Positions 53,093 through 62,984 of a DNA stretch of 64,000 nucleotides are shown here, in pieces. A program made the translations under genes and the position numbers. The notes beneath the pieces were generated by a model. The model was given only the letters and a program-made list of their open reading frames with translations, did not search any database and was not told the origin of the DNA. Source of the DNA: Pseudomonas sp. 30_B (GTDB lineage: Bacteria > Pseudomonadota > Gammaproteobacteria > Pseudomonadales > Pseudomonadaceae). Every line of letters starts with the position of its first letter. The first letter of the stretch is position 1. Where the stretch lies: the NCBI RefSeq assembly GCF_017491605.1, contig NZ_JAFGYY010000012.1, positions 72,934-136,933 on the forward strand. The letters run 5' to 3'.

Positions 53093-53431
53093 TCACTCTC
53101 CTTGATTGATATTGATCTCTAATGCGGTAGTCCGGCGCTTGAACACTCGGGGCAAAGGCCAGGGGAGCGGATACGCCTGGCGCTGTTTCTCGGCCTTGGC
53201 TGGCGCCAGTTGCAGAACTCCTTCGCCGTCGATCAGCGCCAGCCCGGCTGACAATTTCACGCGCTCGCCGGGGCCGATCGAGAAGTCGACACCGTTGGCG
53301 CTGATCCAATGCTGGCCGCTCACCACACGCGTGTAGATGTCGCAGGCAAAACGCACCGAGAGCAATTGCGCCCTGGTCAATGAAACCTGCAGCCACGGGT
53401 GATCGTCACCGTCGGGACCTCCCGTGGTCAT
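53093..53431 (-). CDS. DUF2917 protein
   Basis: From ATG 53431 this gives 112 residues. The pattern 'LTRAQLLSVRF', 'GQHWISANGVDFSIGPGERVKLSAG' in parts, and 'LALIDGEGVLQL' matches DUF2917, a small beta-rich family of unknown function. It ends with a basic tail. An in-frame ATG at 53467 would add 12 residues. It lies immediately upstream of the GST gene on the same strand and is divergent from the LysR gene at 53566. Confidence 0.7.
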   Translation of the reverse strand: MTTGGPDGDDHPWLQVSLTRAQLLSVRFACDIYTRVVSGQHWISANGVDFSIGPGERVKLSAGLALIDGEGVLQLAPAKAEKQRQAYPLPWPLPRVFKRRTTALEININQGE

Positions 53432-53550
53432 TTGCCGTGCTCTCCATGCAGCGCCCATGGCAGCCATCCTCTTACCAGTCCAAGACTTTACCGTCCCTTA
53501 CATTAGTGAGAGCCTTGGCGCTTATATATCGATATTTTTTTCCAAAATTA

Positions 53551-53565
53551 GTAAGAAATACTTAC
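53551..53565 (+). promoter_or_regulatory. Dyad abutting the LysR start codon
   Basis: GTAAG-AAATA-CTTAC is a 5-bp-arm dyad that also fits the LysR T-N11-A form (TAAGAAATACTTA). It ends at the base before the LysR ATG at 53566 and replaces any ribosome-binding site, suggesting autoregulation at or near the start. Confidence 0.5.
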
Positions 53566-54483
53566 ATGTCGAACATTCCTCCAATCACCTGCCTGCGCAG
53601 TTTCGAAGCGGTTGCAAGGCTGGGAAGCGTTACCGCCGCCGCCAGGGAACTGCATGTGACCCATTCGGCCATCAGCCAGCAGATCAAGGTGCTGGAGGAG
53701 ATGATCGGCGTCATCCTGTTCGTCCGTGAGGGACGGGGGCTACGGGTGAGCGAGGATGGGCGGCTGTATGCCTTGCAGGTCCGCGAATCATTGAGCCGAA
53801 TCGCCGAAGCCACACAGCTGATCAAGACCCAGCCCAAGTCAACGGAACTGGTAGTCGCCGTTCTCCCTTCGTTCGGCTTCAACTGGCTGCTGCCGCGCTT
53901 GCCACGCTTCCAGCAATTGCAGCCGCACATCAGCATCCGGCTGCAGGCCAACCTGGCGGTATCGAACCTGAGCCGGGAATCCGTCGATGTCGGAATCCGC
54001 ATGGGCAAGGGCGACTGGGATGGAGTGGAAAAACGTCTGTTGTTCCATGACGAGGCGCTGGTGGTTGCCGCTCCGCATTTCAATGGCGGGGAACTGCCGC
54101 GGACCCCTGAAGAGATCCTCGGCAGCAGGATCATCTTCAACATGGAGTCATGGCGACCGTGGTGCCAGGCCGCAGGGCTGGATATCGACGTCCCACGCAG
54201 CGGCCTGTGCAGCAATGATTCCAACCTGGTACTTCAAGCCGTGCGCCTGGGGCAGGGGATCGCCCTGGAGCGCCGCAGCCTGGTGCACGACGCGATCCAG
54301 CGAGGGGAGTTGGTACAACTCTCCCCGGTGATTGCGCCCTATCCCTACCCGTACTGGCTGGTACTGCCCAACCGGGAGCGGTCGGAAATCAAGCAACGGC
54401 TGTTTTCCAGTTGGCTGACGGATGAGGTCGCTGAATACCTGGGCAAACTGGATCACGGCAGCAAGGAAACGATGAACGCGTGA
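53566..54483 (+). CDS. LysR-type regulator (GcvA-like), divergent from GST unit
   Basis: This 305-residue regulator has the LysR helix-turn-helix (LRSFEAVARLGSVTAAAREL, then HSAISQQIKVLE) and a type 2 periplasmic-binding-like domain with 'SVDVGIRMGKGDW'. That last motif is typical of GcvA-like members. The ATG at 53566 was chosen because the frame upstream has no helix-turn-helix content and no ribosome site is seen for any start. It is divergent from the DUF2917-GST unit, its probable target. The inducer is unknown. Confidence 0.88.
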   Translation: MSNIPPITCLRSFEAVARLGSVTAAARELHVTHSAISQQIKVLEEMIGVILFVREGRGLRVSEDGRLYALQVRESLSRIAEATQLIKTQPKSTELVVAVLPSFGFNWLLPRLPRFQQLQPHISIRLQANLAVSNLSRESVDVGIRMGKGDWDGVEKRLLFHDEALVVAAPHFNGGELPRTPEEILGSRIIFNMESWRPWCQAAGLDIDVPRSGLCSNDSNLVLQAVRLGQGIALERRSLVHDAIQRGELVQLSPVIAPYPYPYWLVLPNRERSEIKQRLFSSWLTDEVAEYLGKLDHGSKETMNA

Positions 54484-54738
54484 GCTCGCGTTAGTTCACC
54501 CTCACTGTTACGAGGTCACCCTGGTCGAGCAGTTCCTGTTGGAAAGACATAAGAAATCCGGCGCCAGAAGTCTGGCATCGGATGCTCAGTAAGCCCCGCC
54601 GCTCGTCGCTCCAATACTGGCTCAACGCCAGTTCCTACATTCCTGTCTAGACTGCGATGCAGGGCTTATCGTGCCCGGCCTTAGCCGATTTCCCACATAC
54701 CCAGAGGCGTGGCCGCCAGGGAAAGGACAGGAAACTAC

Positions 54739-57700
54739 ATGGACGGACGTCAATTCCCGCCATCGCGCCAGTATCTGCTGCCATTGCTGGTAACCCTCAC
54801 CCTGATGCTCGTTTTCGGAGGGCTGGTGCTCTGGCAGTGGCTGGATCTGGAAGCGCGCAACCGTACCGAGTACGAGCAGCGCTTCAAGCTCGAGGCCGAG
54901 GAAATCGCCCATCGCGTCAGCAACCGGATGCGCTCCTACGAGATGGTGCTGCGCGGTATGTCCGGCCTGATCGTCGGCACTAACGCGGTATCGGCCGAGG
55001 AGTGGGCGCGGGCCACCGACCAGTTGCAGTTGCAGGACCGCTACCCGGGCATCCAGGCGCTGGCGTGGGCGCGCTACCTGAAGCGTGAAGAAGTCAACGA
55101 GTTCGTCAGCGATAACTGGAATCAGGGCAATCGCGATTTCCGCATCATCCCTCCGGAGCCGCGGGACGAATACATCGTGGTGCAGTACAGCAGCCCCATG
55201 GACTGGCGCAATCGCCGCACCCTGGGGTTCGACATGCTGACCGAGCCGGTGCGCCGGGCGGCTCTCGACCTCGCCCGGGAAACCGGCGAGGCGAGTCTCA
55301 CCGGGCCGCTGAAACTCAGGCAGGAAACCGAGCAGCAAGCGCAGAGCGGCGTGCTCCTCTATATGCCGGTGTATCGCCCGGACGCGCCCAGCACCTCGGT
55401 CGAAGAGCGCCGCGCCGCGCTGTTCGGCATGGTCTGCGGTGCTTTTCGCATAAACGACCTGATGGCCGGCATCCTCGGTGCCCAGAGCAACCTCTACAGC
55501 ATCGATCTCAGGGATGTCGGCAGCTCCGAGCTGATGCTGCAGGCATCCGACAAAGGTCACCAGCCACGCTTCCACCAGGTCGAGGAGCTGAAGCTGTTCG
55601 GCCGTACCTGGGCCCTGGGCGTGGGCAGCACGGCCGAGTACGAGGCCATGCAGAGCAACAACCGCATCACCTTCAGCCTCTGGACCGGGCTGTCTGCCGC
55701 GTTGCTGCTGTCCCTGTTGATCGGCAGCTACCTCTACCAGCGAGAACGGAGTCTGCAGCTCAGTTTGTCCGCGACCGCCGAACTGACCGAGCGCGAGGAG
55801 CGTTTCCGCCTGCTGCTGCGGCATTTGCCGGTGGCCACGCTGACCTGCGGGGAAAATGGCCGTATCGAGATGGCCAATGCCCGCGCCGGGGAACTGTTCG
55901 CCTGCGCGACGGAGAGCCTGGTAGGGCAGAACCTGAGCCGGTTCGTGCCAAGCCTGGTGGACCTGCCGCAACAATTGGCCAGGCAGGCTCCCACCGACCT
56001 GACGGAAATCGAGGCCTTGCAGGAGGATGGTGAGCGGGTTGCCGTGGCTTTCAGCCTGAGCACCTTCAAGCACGGCAATGACCAGCGCTACCTGCTCAAC
56101 CTTGTGGACCTGCAGGCGCGCAAGAGTGCCGAGGAGCGCTTCCGCCTGGTGGTCGAAGCCTCGCCCAATGCCATCGTCCTGGTGGATGCCGGTGGTCGGA
56201 TCGCGATGGTCAATCGACAGACCGAACAACTGTTCGGCTATAGCCGTCACGACCTGCTCGAATCGTCCGTGGAAATGCTCCTTCCCGAGGCCCTGCGCGA
56301 GGCCCACGTGGGATTGCGCGAAAGCTTCCAGCGCAAGCCCGAGCAGCGGCGCATGGGCAACAACCGGGAGTTGTTCGGCGTACACCGGGATGGCCACATG
56401 ATCCCGATGGAGGTGGGCCTGTCGCCGATCCGCGCCGGCCGCGAACTGCTTGTGCAGGCCGTGATCATCGACATCAGCGAGCGCAAGGCCGCCGAGCAGC
56501 GACTGCGTGACCAGGCCGAGCAACTGATGCTGGCCAACCGCTACAAGTCGGAATTCCTCGCCAACATGTCCCACGAGTTGCGCACGCCACTGAACAGCAT
56601 CCTGATCCTCAGCGATCAGCTGCGGCAGAACATGGCCGGCAATCTCACCGAGAAGCAGACCCGCCACGCCGATATCGTCCACCGCGCCGGCAGTGACCTG
56701 CTGCAGTTGATCAACGACGTGCTCGACCTGGCCAAGGTCGAGGCAGGGCGTATGCAGCTCAAGCTGGAGCCGCTCAATGTGCAGGACATGCTCGCCGAGC
56801 TGGACGGCAGCCTGCGGCCCATGGCCGAGATCAAGGGCCTGCGCCTGTCCACCCACATCCAGGCCGGCGTGCCAAGGGTCATCCATAGCGACCGGGTGCG
56901 CATGCACCAGATCCTGCGCAACCTGCTGTCCAATGCCCTGAAGTTCACCGAGCACGGCGAGGTGGACCTGTCCGTGGAACTGGACCCGGCGGCGGCGATC
57001 GATGAGCGCGAAGTGTTGTGCTTCGTCGTCCGTGATACGGGTGTCGGTATCCCCGAGGACCAGCACGAACGCATCTTCCAGGCCTTCCAGCAAATCGATG
57101 GTTCCACCAGCCGGCGCTTCGGCGGCACTGGCCTGGGCCTGGCCATCACCCGCCAGCTGGTGCTTGCCCTGGACGGCACCATCACCCTGGAAAGCGTGCC
57201 GGGGCAGGGTTCGCGCTTCATCGTCCGGCTGCCGGTGGCGGTGGCCGCGAGCCAGCCGAAGGACGATGAACTCCCCGCACAGCCGGTGCGTGGCGGCCAG
57301 GGGCCGGCGGTGCTGATCGTCGAAGACGACGTCAACTTCGCCTCGGTGATCGCCGAGGAAGCCCAGGCTCGTGGCTTCTCCAGCGTCCACTGCCGCAGTG
57401 GCAAGCAGGCTATCGCGTTGCTGCAGAACGAGCGCTTCGCGGCGGTCATCCTCGACATCCTGCTGCCGGACGTCAGTGGCTGGCAGATCTACCGGCGTTT
57501 GCGTAGCCATTCGAACCACCGTACGACCCCGGTGAACATCATTTCCTGCGTGCCCCAGCCCCAGGACTGGAACGAGGACGCTACCCGCTACCTGGTCAAA
57601 CCCATCGCCCGCGAGGACCTGGAGCAGGTTTTCCAGGGCCTGGAAGGCGGCTGCCCGCCGGCGGAGCGCACGCTGTTGCTGGTGGAGGACGTGGACGTGG

Positions 57701-58464
57701 AGCGCGAGCACTATCGCGAGCACCTGGAGCAACTGGGCTTCAAGGTGGTGGCCAGTGCCAATGGCGAAGGTGCCCGCAAGGCCTACGCGGAGAACGACTT
57801 CTCTGCCCTGGTGATCGACCTCGACCTGCCTGACCAGGATGGTTTCGAGCTGCTCGACAGTCTTCATCGCGAACGCCCGCTGGAGGGTTCGCGGGTGGTC
57901 ATCAACACCGGTGTCGACGTCAACCAGCAGAACCTGCAACGTTTGCGCCGCTATTCGGCGGTGGTGGTGCGCAAGGCGGGCGGCGACCTCGAAAACCTCA
58001 GTTCGGCGGTCCAGGGCTTTCTCGCCGGTCTGCGCGAACCGCAGCCCAGCCAGTGGTCGGACCCGCTGGAAGGCGGCCGCGTGCTGCTGGTGGACGATGA
58101 TGTGCGCAACATCTACGCCCTCAGTGCCCTGCTGGATGAAACCGGCATGAAGGTCACCGCCGCCCGCGACGGCCTGGAGGCCATCGCCTGCTTCCAGCGC
58201 GAACCCTTCGACCTGATCCTGATGGACATGGCCATGCCCAACATGGACGGCTACACCGCCACCCGCGTGCTCAAGCAGGAGCACGGCTGCGGCATCCCGA
58301 TCATCGCCCTGACCGCCCATGCGATGAAGGGCGACCGGGAGAAATGTATCACCGCCGGCGCCGACGATTACCTGGCCAAGCCGGTGAGTCGCCAGGAGTT
58401 GCTGGACATGCTTTACCGCTGGCTGGAACAACCGGGGGCTCGCCATGGCGCACCTGCAGCTTAA
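54739..58464 (+). CDS. CHASE-domain hybrid sensor histidine kinase with three receivers
   Basis: This 1241-residue inner-membrane kinase starts at ATG 54739 with AGGA upstream; an in-frame GTG at 54709 is less likely. A first membrane span (about residues 10-30) is followed by a periplasmic CHASE-type domain ([27 protein letters not shown]) and a second span near residues 308-328. Two PAS regions precede His612 ([11 protein letters not shown]) and an ATPase with GGTGLGLAI. Receiver Asps are D906, D1027 and D1163. The last receiver is the most complete and the second is atypical near its Lys. It overlaps the next gene, a GGDEF/EAL protein, by 20 nt and is its likely partner. Confidence 0.92.
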   Translation: MDGRQFPPSRQYLLPLLVTLTLMLVFGGLVLWQWLDLEARNRTEYEQRFKLEAEEIAHRVSNRMRSYEMVLRGMSGLIVGTNAVSAEEWARATDQLQLQDRYPGIQALAWARYLKREEVNEFVSDNWNQGNRDFRIIPPEPRDEYIVVQYSSPMDWRNRRTLGFDMLTEPVRRAALDLARETGEASLTGPLKLRQETEQQAQSGVLLYMPVYRPDAPSTSVEERRAALFGMVCGAFRINDLMAGILGAQSNLYSIDLRDVGSSELMLQASDKGHQPRFHQVEELKLFGRTWALGVGSTAEYEAMQSNNRITFSLWTGLSAALLLSLLIGSYLYQRERSLQLSLSATAELTEREERFRLLLRHLPVATLTCGENGRIEMANARAGELFACATESLVGQNLSRFVPSLVDLPQQLARQAPTDLTEIEALQEDGERVAVAFSLSTFKHGNDQRYLLNLVDLQARKSAEERFRLVVEASPNAIVLVDAGGRIAMVNRQTEQLFGYSRHDLLESSVEMLLPEALREAHVGLRESFQRKPEQRRMGNNRELFGVHRDGHMIPMEVGLSPIRAGRELLVQAVIIDISERKAAEQRLRDQAEQLMLANRYKSEFLANMSHELRTPLNSILILSDQLRQNMAGNLTEKQTRHADIVHRAGSDLLQLINDVLDLAKVEAGRMQLKLEPLNVQDMLAELDGSLRPMAEIKGLRLSTHIQAGVPRVIHSDRVRMHQILRNLLSNALKFTEHGEVDLSVELDPAAAIDEREVLCFVVRDTGVGIPEDQHERIFQAFQQIDGSTSRRFGGTGLGLAITRQLVLALDGTITLESVPGQGSRFIVRLPVAVAASQPKDDELPAQPVRGGQGPAVLIVEDDVNFASVIAEEAQARGFSSVHCRSGKQAIALLQNERFAAVILDILLPDVSGWQIYRRLRSHSNHRTTPVNIISCVPQPQDWNEDATRYLVKPIAREDLEQVFQGLEGGCPPAERTLLLVEDVDVEREHYREHLEQLGFKVVASANGEGARKAYAENDFSALVIDLDLPDQDGFELLDSLHRERPLEGSRVVINTGVDVNQQNLQRLRRYSAVVVRKAGGDLENLSSAVQGFLAGLREPQPSQWSDPLEGGRVLLVDDDVRNIYALSALLDETGMKVTAARDGLEAIACFQREPFDLILMDMAMPNMDGYTATRVLKQEHGCGIPIIALTAHAMKGDREKCITAGADDYLAKPVSRQELLDMLYRWLEQPGARHGAPAA

Positions 58465-60601
58465 GGCGGTCCCTGCGGCCAATACCCTGCTGGTGGTGGA
58501 TGACCGCCAGGAAAACCTCACTGCCATGGAAGCGTTGCTGGACGACGGTGAATGGCAGGTGCTTACCGTGGATTCCGGCGAGGCGGCGCTGAAATGCCTG
58601 CTGGAGGAGGAGATCGGCCTGGTGCTGCTGGATGTGCAGATGCCACGCATGGACGGTTTCGAGGTGGCGCGACTGATGCGCAGCAGTCCGTTGACCCGCT
58701 ATACGCCGATCATCTTCATTTCCGCCATCGCCCATACCCATGAGGCGGTGCTGCACGGCTATTCGTCCGGGGCGGTAGATTTCATCCTCAAGCCCTTCGA
58801 CCCCGAGGTGCTGCGCCTCAAGATCCAGTCCCTGCTGGCCCATGAACGCAACCGGCGCGACCTGCTGCAACTCAACCAGCAACTGGACAGCGCCCGAGCC
58901 TTCAACGCCTCGGTGCTGGAGAACGCCGCCGAAGGCATCCTGGTCGTCGGCGAGGACGGCCTCGTCAGTTTTGCCAACCCGGCCTTTGCGCAGATGGTCC
59001 AGGGCTCGGTGGGGGATCTGCAGGGCAAGCCGCTGCTGAACCTGATCGCCCACCCGGAGATGAGCGGCGAGTGGAAGCTGTCGGATTTCTACCGCCACTG
59101 GAAGCGCAACGAGACCTACCGCCTGCACGATGCCAGCCTCAAAACCAGGGGCGGCGAGCACCTGCCGGTGGCGCTGTCGTCGTCGCCCCTGCCACGGTTG
59201 CAACGCTCCATGGTAGTCATCGCCCTGGACATGTCGGTGGTGCACCAGCTCCACGCGCAACTGGAATCCCAGGCCATCACCGATGCCCTCACCGGGCTGC
59301 TCAACCGCCGCGGATTCCATAATGCGCTGGATGCATCCCTGGCTCGCGTCGAGCGCAATGGCAAGCGCATGGCGGTGCTCTACCTGGATCTGGATGGCTT
59401 CAAGCTGATCAACGATTCCCTCGGCCACGAGGCCGGCGACCGTGTGCTGCGGCGGGTAGCGGAACAGCTGAAGAGTTGCCTGCGCCCCTACGACATCCTG
59501 GCGCGCATGGGCGGCGACGAGTTCACTGCGCTGCTCGACAGCCTCGATCACCCCGAAGATGCCGCGCGGGTGGCTGAGAAACTGATCGAGATGGTTTCGG
59601 TGCGCCATCGCATCGACGGCATCGATGTCACCATTGGCGCCAGCGTCGGCATCGCCAGCTTCCCCGAGTGCGGACAGACTGTGGACGGCCTGTTGCGCGC
59701 GGCGGATATCGCCATGTACGAGGCCAAGCGCGCCGGCCGCCAGCAGTACCGCTTCTACTCGCCGGAAATGAACGGCCGCGCCCGCTCCCGGTTGATGCTG
59801 GAAGAGAGCCTGCGCAATGCCATCGAGCAGAACGACTTCCATCTGGTCTACCAGCCCCAGATCCACCTCGAGACCGGCCGCCTGCGCGGCTTCGAGGCGT
59901 TGCTGCGCTGGGAACACCGGGTGGCCGGCACGGTGCCGCCCAGCGTGTTCATTCCGCTGCTGGAGGAAACCCGCCTGATCAACCGCCTGGGCGACTGGGT
60001 GCTGCGCGAGGGAGCCAGCCAGTGCAGCGCCTGGAGGCAGGGCTTCGGCGACGACCTGGTGGTCAGCCTCAACGTCTGCCCGTTGCAGTTCGGCATGCCG
60101 CAACTGGTGGATGACCTGCGGCGGGTGCTGGACGACTTCAGGCTGCGGCCCTCGCAGCTGGAAGTGGAGGTCACCGAAAGCGCACTGATGCAGGACCTGG
60201 AACTGACCCGCGAACAGCTCCGGCAACTGCGCGCCCTGGGCGTGCGCATCGCCATCGACGACTTCGGCACCGGCTATTCGTCCCTGGCCTACCTGCGCCA
60301 TTTCGAGCTGGATACCCTGAAGATCGACCGCCTGTTCATCTCCAACATGCTGGAGTCGCGGCGCGATGCCGCGGTGGTCAGCACCATCATCGACCTCAGC
60401 CGCCACCTGGGCCTGGAAGTCATCGCCGAAGGTGTGGAAACCGCTGCCCAGCGCGACTGGCTGCTGGAACATGGCTGCACCTACATGCAGGGTTTCCTGG
60501 TGGCGCCGGGGCTCCCCGTGGCCAGGGCCGAGGCCTTTCCTCGTGTAGTGGACTGGCAGGCTTTGCAAGAGGGGGCCCTCACTGCCAGCCGCTCGCCCTG
60601 A
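58445..60601 (+). CDS. Response regulator with PAS, GGDEF and EAL domains
   Basis: This 718-residue protein has a receiver domain with Asp63 (VLLDVQMPRMDG), a PAS region (about residues 150-270), a diguanylate cyclase domain with GGDEF at residues 356-360, and a C-terminal EAL phosphodiesterase domain. The inhibitory RxxD site (R347-P-Y-D350) lies five residues before GGDEF. The EAL residues FEALLRW, VTESALM, DDFGTGYSSLAYLR and AEGVET are present. Both cyclic-di-GMP sites look intact, so it may switch between synthesis and breakdown. It overlaps the kinase gene by 20 nt, implying coupled translation. Confidence 0.94.
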   Translation: MAHLQLKAVPAANTLLVVDDRQENLTAMEALLDDGEWQVLTVDSGEAALKCLLEEEIGLVLLDVQMPRMDGFEVARLMRSSPLTRYTPIIFISAIAHTHEAVLHGYSSGAVDFILKPFDPEVLRLKIQSLLAHERNRRDLLQLNQQLDSARAFNASVLENAAEGILVVGEDGLVSFANPAFAQMVQGSVGDLQGKPLLNLIAHPEMSGEWKLSDFYRHWKRNETYRLHDASLKTRGGEHLPVALSSSPLPRLQRSMVVIALDMSVVHQLHAQLESQAITDALTGLLNRRGFHNALDASLARVERNGKRMAVLYLDLDGFKLINDSLGHEAGDRVLRRVAEQLKSCLRPYDILARMGGDEFTALLDSLDHPEDAARVAEKLIEMVSVRHRIDGIDVTIGASVGIASFPECGQTVDGLLRAADIAMYEAKRAGRQQYRFYSPEMNGRARSRLMLEESLRNAIEQNDFHLVYQPQIHLETGRLRGFEALLRWEHRVAGTVPPSVFIPLLEETRLINRLGDWVLREGASQCSAWRQGFGDDLVVSLNVCPLQFGMPQLVDDLRRVLDDFRLRPSQLEVEVTESALMQDLELTREQLRQLRALGVRIAIDDFGTGYSSLAYLRHFELDTLKIDRLFISNMLESRRDAAVVSTIIDLSRHLGLEVIAEGVETAAQRDWLLEHGCTYMQGFLVAPGLPVARAEAFPRVVDWQALQEGALTASRSP

Positions 60602-60691
60602 ATTGATTGCGAATGTGTGATTTCTCCTGCTCAGCCTGCGTCAAGGATGCTGCCCCGTGCCGTTGTCTGGGGACTGATAACAGGGCCTTCC

Positions 60692-61600
60692 ATGCAAACG
60701 CTGTTGAACGAGATTCTTGAAGAAGTACGTCCCTTGATCGGCAAGGGCAAAGTGGCTGACTACATTCCCGCACTGGCTGACGTGCCGGCGCATCAGCTGG
60801 GCATCGCCGTCTATGGCAACGATGGCAGCTACTACTGCGCCGGCGACGCATTGGTGCCGTTTTCGGTGCAGAGTATTTCCAAGGTGTTCAGCCTGGTTCA
60901 GGCGATTGGCCACTCCGGTGAAGCCATATGGGAGCGACTGGGTCATGAGCCCTCGGGCCAGCCGTTCAACTCGCTGGTGCAGTTGGAGTTCGAGCGCGGG
61001 CGCCCGCGCAATCCCTTCATCAATGCGGGCGCGTTGGTGATCTGCGATATCAACCAATCGCGCTTCGCAGCCCCCATCTTGTCGATGCGCGATTTCGTAC
61101 GGCGCCTATCGGGCAATCCCCACGTATCGATCGATACCCGTGTAGCGGATTCGGAATATCAGTTCCGCGCGCGCAACGCTGCCATGGCTTACCTGATGCA
61201 GTCGTTCGGCAACTTCCATAACGAGGTCGAGACGGTGCTGCGCAGTTATTTCAGTTACTGCGCGCTGCAGATGAGTTGCCTCGATCTGGCCCGTGCATTC
61301 TGTTTCCTGGCCAACGACGGGTTCTGCAAGCACAGCGGCGAGCAAATCCTGACCCGGCGCCAGACCCAGCAGGTGAACTCGATCATGGCCACCAGCGGGC
61401 TGTACGACGAAGCCGGGAATTTCGCCTACCGCGTGGGCTTGCCAGGCAAGAGTGGCGTGGGGGGAGGGATTGTGGCAGTCGTGCCGGGGCGGTTCACCGT
61501 GTGCGTGTGGTCGCCGGAGTTGAATGCCGCGGGCAATTCCTACGCCGGGATGGCGGCACTTGAGCTGCTCAGCTCGCGGATTGGCTGGTCGGTGTTCTGA
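60692..61600 (+). CDS. glsA: Glutaminase (serine-dependent beta-lactamase fold)
   Basis: This 302-residue enzyme hydrolyses glutamine to glutamate and ammonia. The SxxK motif is Ser61-Lys64 (VQSISKVFS), and the family motifs [18 protein letters not shown], and [12 protein letters not shown] are present. The size is exactly that of Pseudomonas glutaminases of this family. The ATG at 60692 is preferred over an in-frame start at 60617, because the extra residues are not conserved-looking. It follows the GGDEF/EAL gene by 90 bp but has no obvious link to it. Confidence 0.94.
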   Translation: MQTLLNEILEEVRPLIGKGKVADYIPALADVPAHQLGIAVYGNDGSYYCAGDALVPFSVQSISKVFSLVQAIGHSGEAIWERLGHEPSGQPFNSLVQLEFERGRPRNPFINAGALVICDINQSRFAAPILSMRDFVRRLSGNPHVSIDTRVADSEYQFRARNAAMAYLMQSFGNFHNEVETVLRSYFSYCALQMSCLDLARAFCFLANDGFCKHSGEQILTRRQTQQVNSIMATSGLYDEAGNFAYRVGLPGKSGVGGGIVAVVPGRFTVCVWSPELNAAGNSYAGMAALELLSSRIGWSVF

Positions 61601-61791
61601 TCGGCGGGCGGGGCCATGCGAGGTGCGCGAGTCGGTCCAGAGTTTCTTTCTGGACAAGCGCCACAGTGTTTGCAACGGGAGGCGACTCTTCGCCAGGCCG
61701 GGGGCGGAAACGACAGCGTAACTGCTCCCCGGCATCAGGCGCGTCATCTGCAACGATCTCCAGCCGCCGGTGCTTGCCCACGGTCTCGAAC

Positions 61792-62784
61792 TCAAACTCT
61801 TTCGTGGCGGGAAGTCATCTGGCGCCGGGCGATATCCGGGTGAGGTCTGCCGCGACCTCTCAATACCTCTCCCAGCGAAACCTTGTTCGTCACATCGAGC
61901 TTCAGGTAGCACTGCTGAAGGTAGCCACGGACCGTTGCCGGTTGAAGCCCGAGGTCGCGGGCAATCTCCTTGTACGAGCTCCCGGCAGCATAGGCACGCG
62001 CCACCATTTCCTCGCGGCGTGTCAGCCCGAGGCTGGCTCGTAGCTGCAGGTTCAGGTGACAGCCGCCATCCTCGCCCCGGGACACCGACACGTCCAGCGT
62101 GCGCCCCTGCCATTGGCCGGCACCGGTACGAATCAGGTCGAGCAGCGCATTGGGCAGGTGGCCCCCGAACCACTCGGGAAACTCCGCCATCAGCACCTGA
62201 CAGAAAGCGGGCGTGGCTTGCTCCAGCCATGCCTGTTTGCTCACCGTCGCGGTCAACTGGTGGGCATCGGCCGGCTCGCCTTGCCATGTTGCCAGCGCGT
62301 GTTTTTCTTCGGCCAGGAACAGGTGGGGCATCAGCAACTCGACCAGTGCGCGGTCTTCTTCCGTAAATAACGGCAACGCGTCGTCGCGATAGATCGACAG
62401 AAAATGGACGAGCCCCGTGTTCTGGGCGGGCATCGCAGTCGACAGGGCGGATGCGATTCCGTAGTTCGCATCGAAGTCCTCTGGCGGTTCGCAACCGGTG
62501 TACCTCACCGTGACGCCGGGATGCTCGATGACCGTGTGGGCCAGCTCATCGATCCCGGCGCTGGAGAGCCAGTCATCGGCAAATCCCGCCGGGAGCCGAT
62601 GAAGGTAGCTCTGGAGCACCCTGGGCGAGCCACCTCTCAGATGCGCTACTCCCCACCATGCGGCGCTGATGGGGATATGGTCCTCCAGCAAGGCCAGGGC
62701 GCCTTCGCGGAAACCCTCGAGCGTCGACTGTGTGGAGAGCCGGTGCCATGCCAGGAGCAGGGATGACAGGGTTGCGAGTTGCAT
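61792..62784 (-). CDS. LuxR-family transcriptional regulator
   Basis: This 330-residue protein ends in a LuxR-type helix-turn-helix (LTRREEMVARAYAAGSSYKEI, then LGLQPATVRGYLQ). The N-terminal 260 residues have a GAF-like or autoinducer-like sensory look ('FLSIYRDDALPLFTEEDRALVELLMPHL' in separated pieces) but no clear family. It is divergent from the serine-hydrolase gene across a 200-bp gap, so that gene is its likely target. The ATG at 62784 is the first in frame. Confidence 0.86.
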   Translation of the reverse strand: MQLATLSSLLLAWHRLSTQSTLEGFREGALALLEDHIPISAAWWGVAHLRGGSPRVLQSYLHRLPAGFADDWLSSAGIDELAHTVIEHPGVTVRYTGCEPPEDFDANYGIASALSTAMPAQNTGLVHFLSIYRDDALPLFTEEDRALVELLMPHLFLAEEKHALATWQGEPADAHQLTATVSKQAWLEQATPAFCQVLMAEFPEWFGGHLPNALLDLIRTGAGQWQGRTLDVSVSRGEDGGCHLNLQLRASLGLTRREEMVARAYAAGSSYKEIARDLGLQPATVRGYLQQCYLKLDVTNKVSLGEVLRGRGRPHPDIARRQMTSRHERV

Positions 62785-62984
62785 GTCGTCGCGGGGCCCT
62801 TCCCCAGGCCAGTGACAAGATGATTGCCCGATTCTACGCAGCTGACGCCGGAGCGCCTACACAGCATTGCCACTGCAAATGCAGGGTTGGCGGAGGACTG
62901 GCCTCTTGTTGAACTTGCGCCTTGCGCTCCCACGACGATGGATGAGCCGACAACAACCGAACCCGCGAAGGAAACAAGGACGCT

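Noticed and set aside
54622..58650. 1342-codon minus-strand frame
   Set aside because: Antisense shadow of the CHASE kinase; the plus-strand frame has all kinase motifs.
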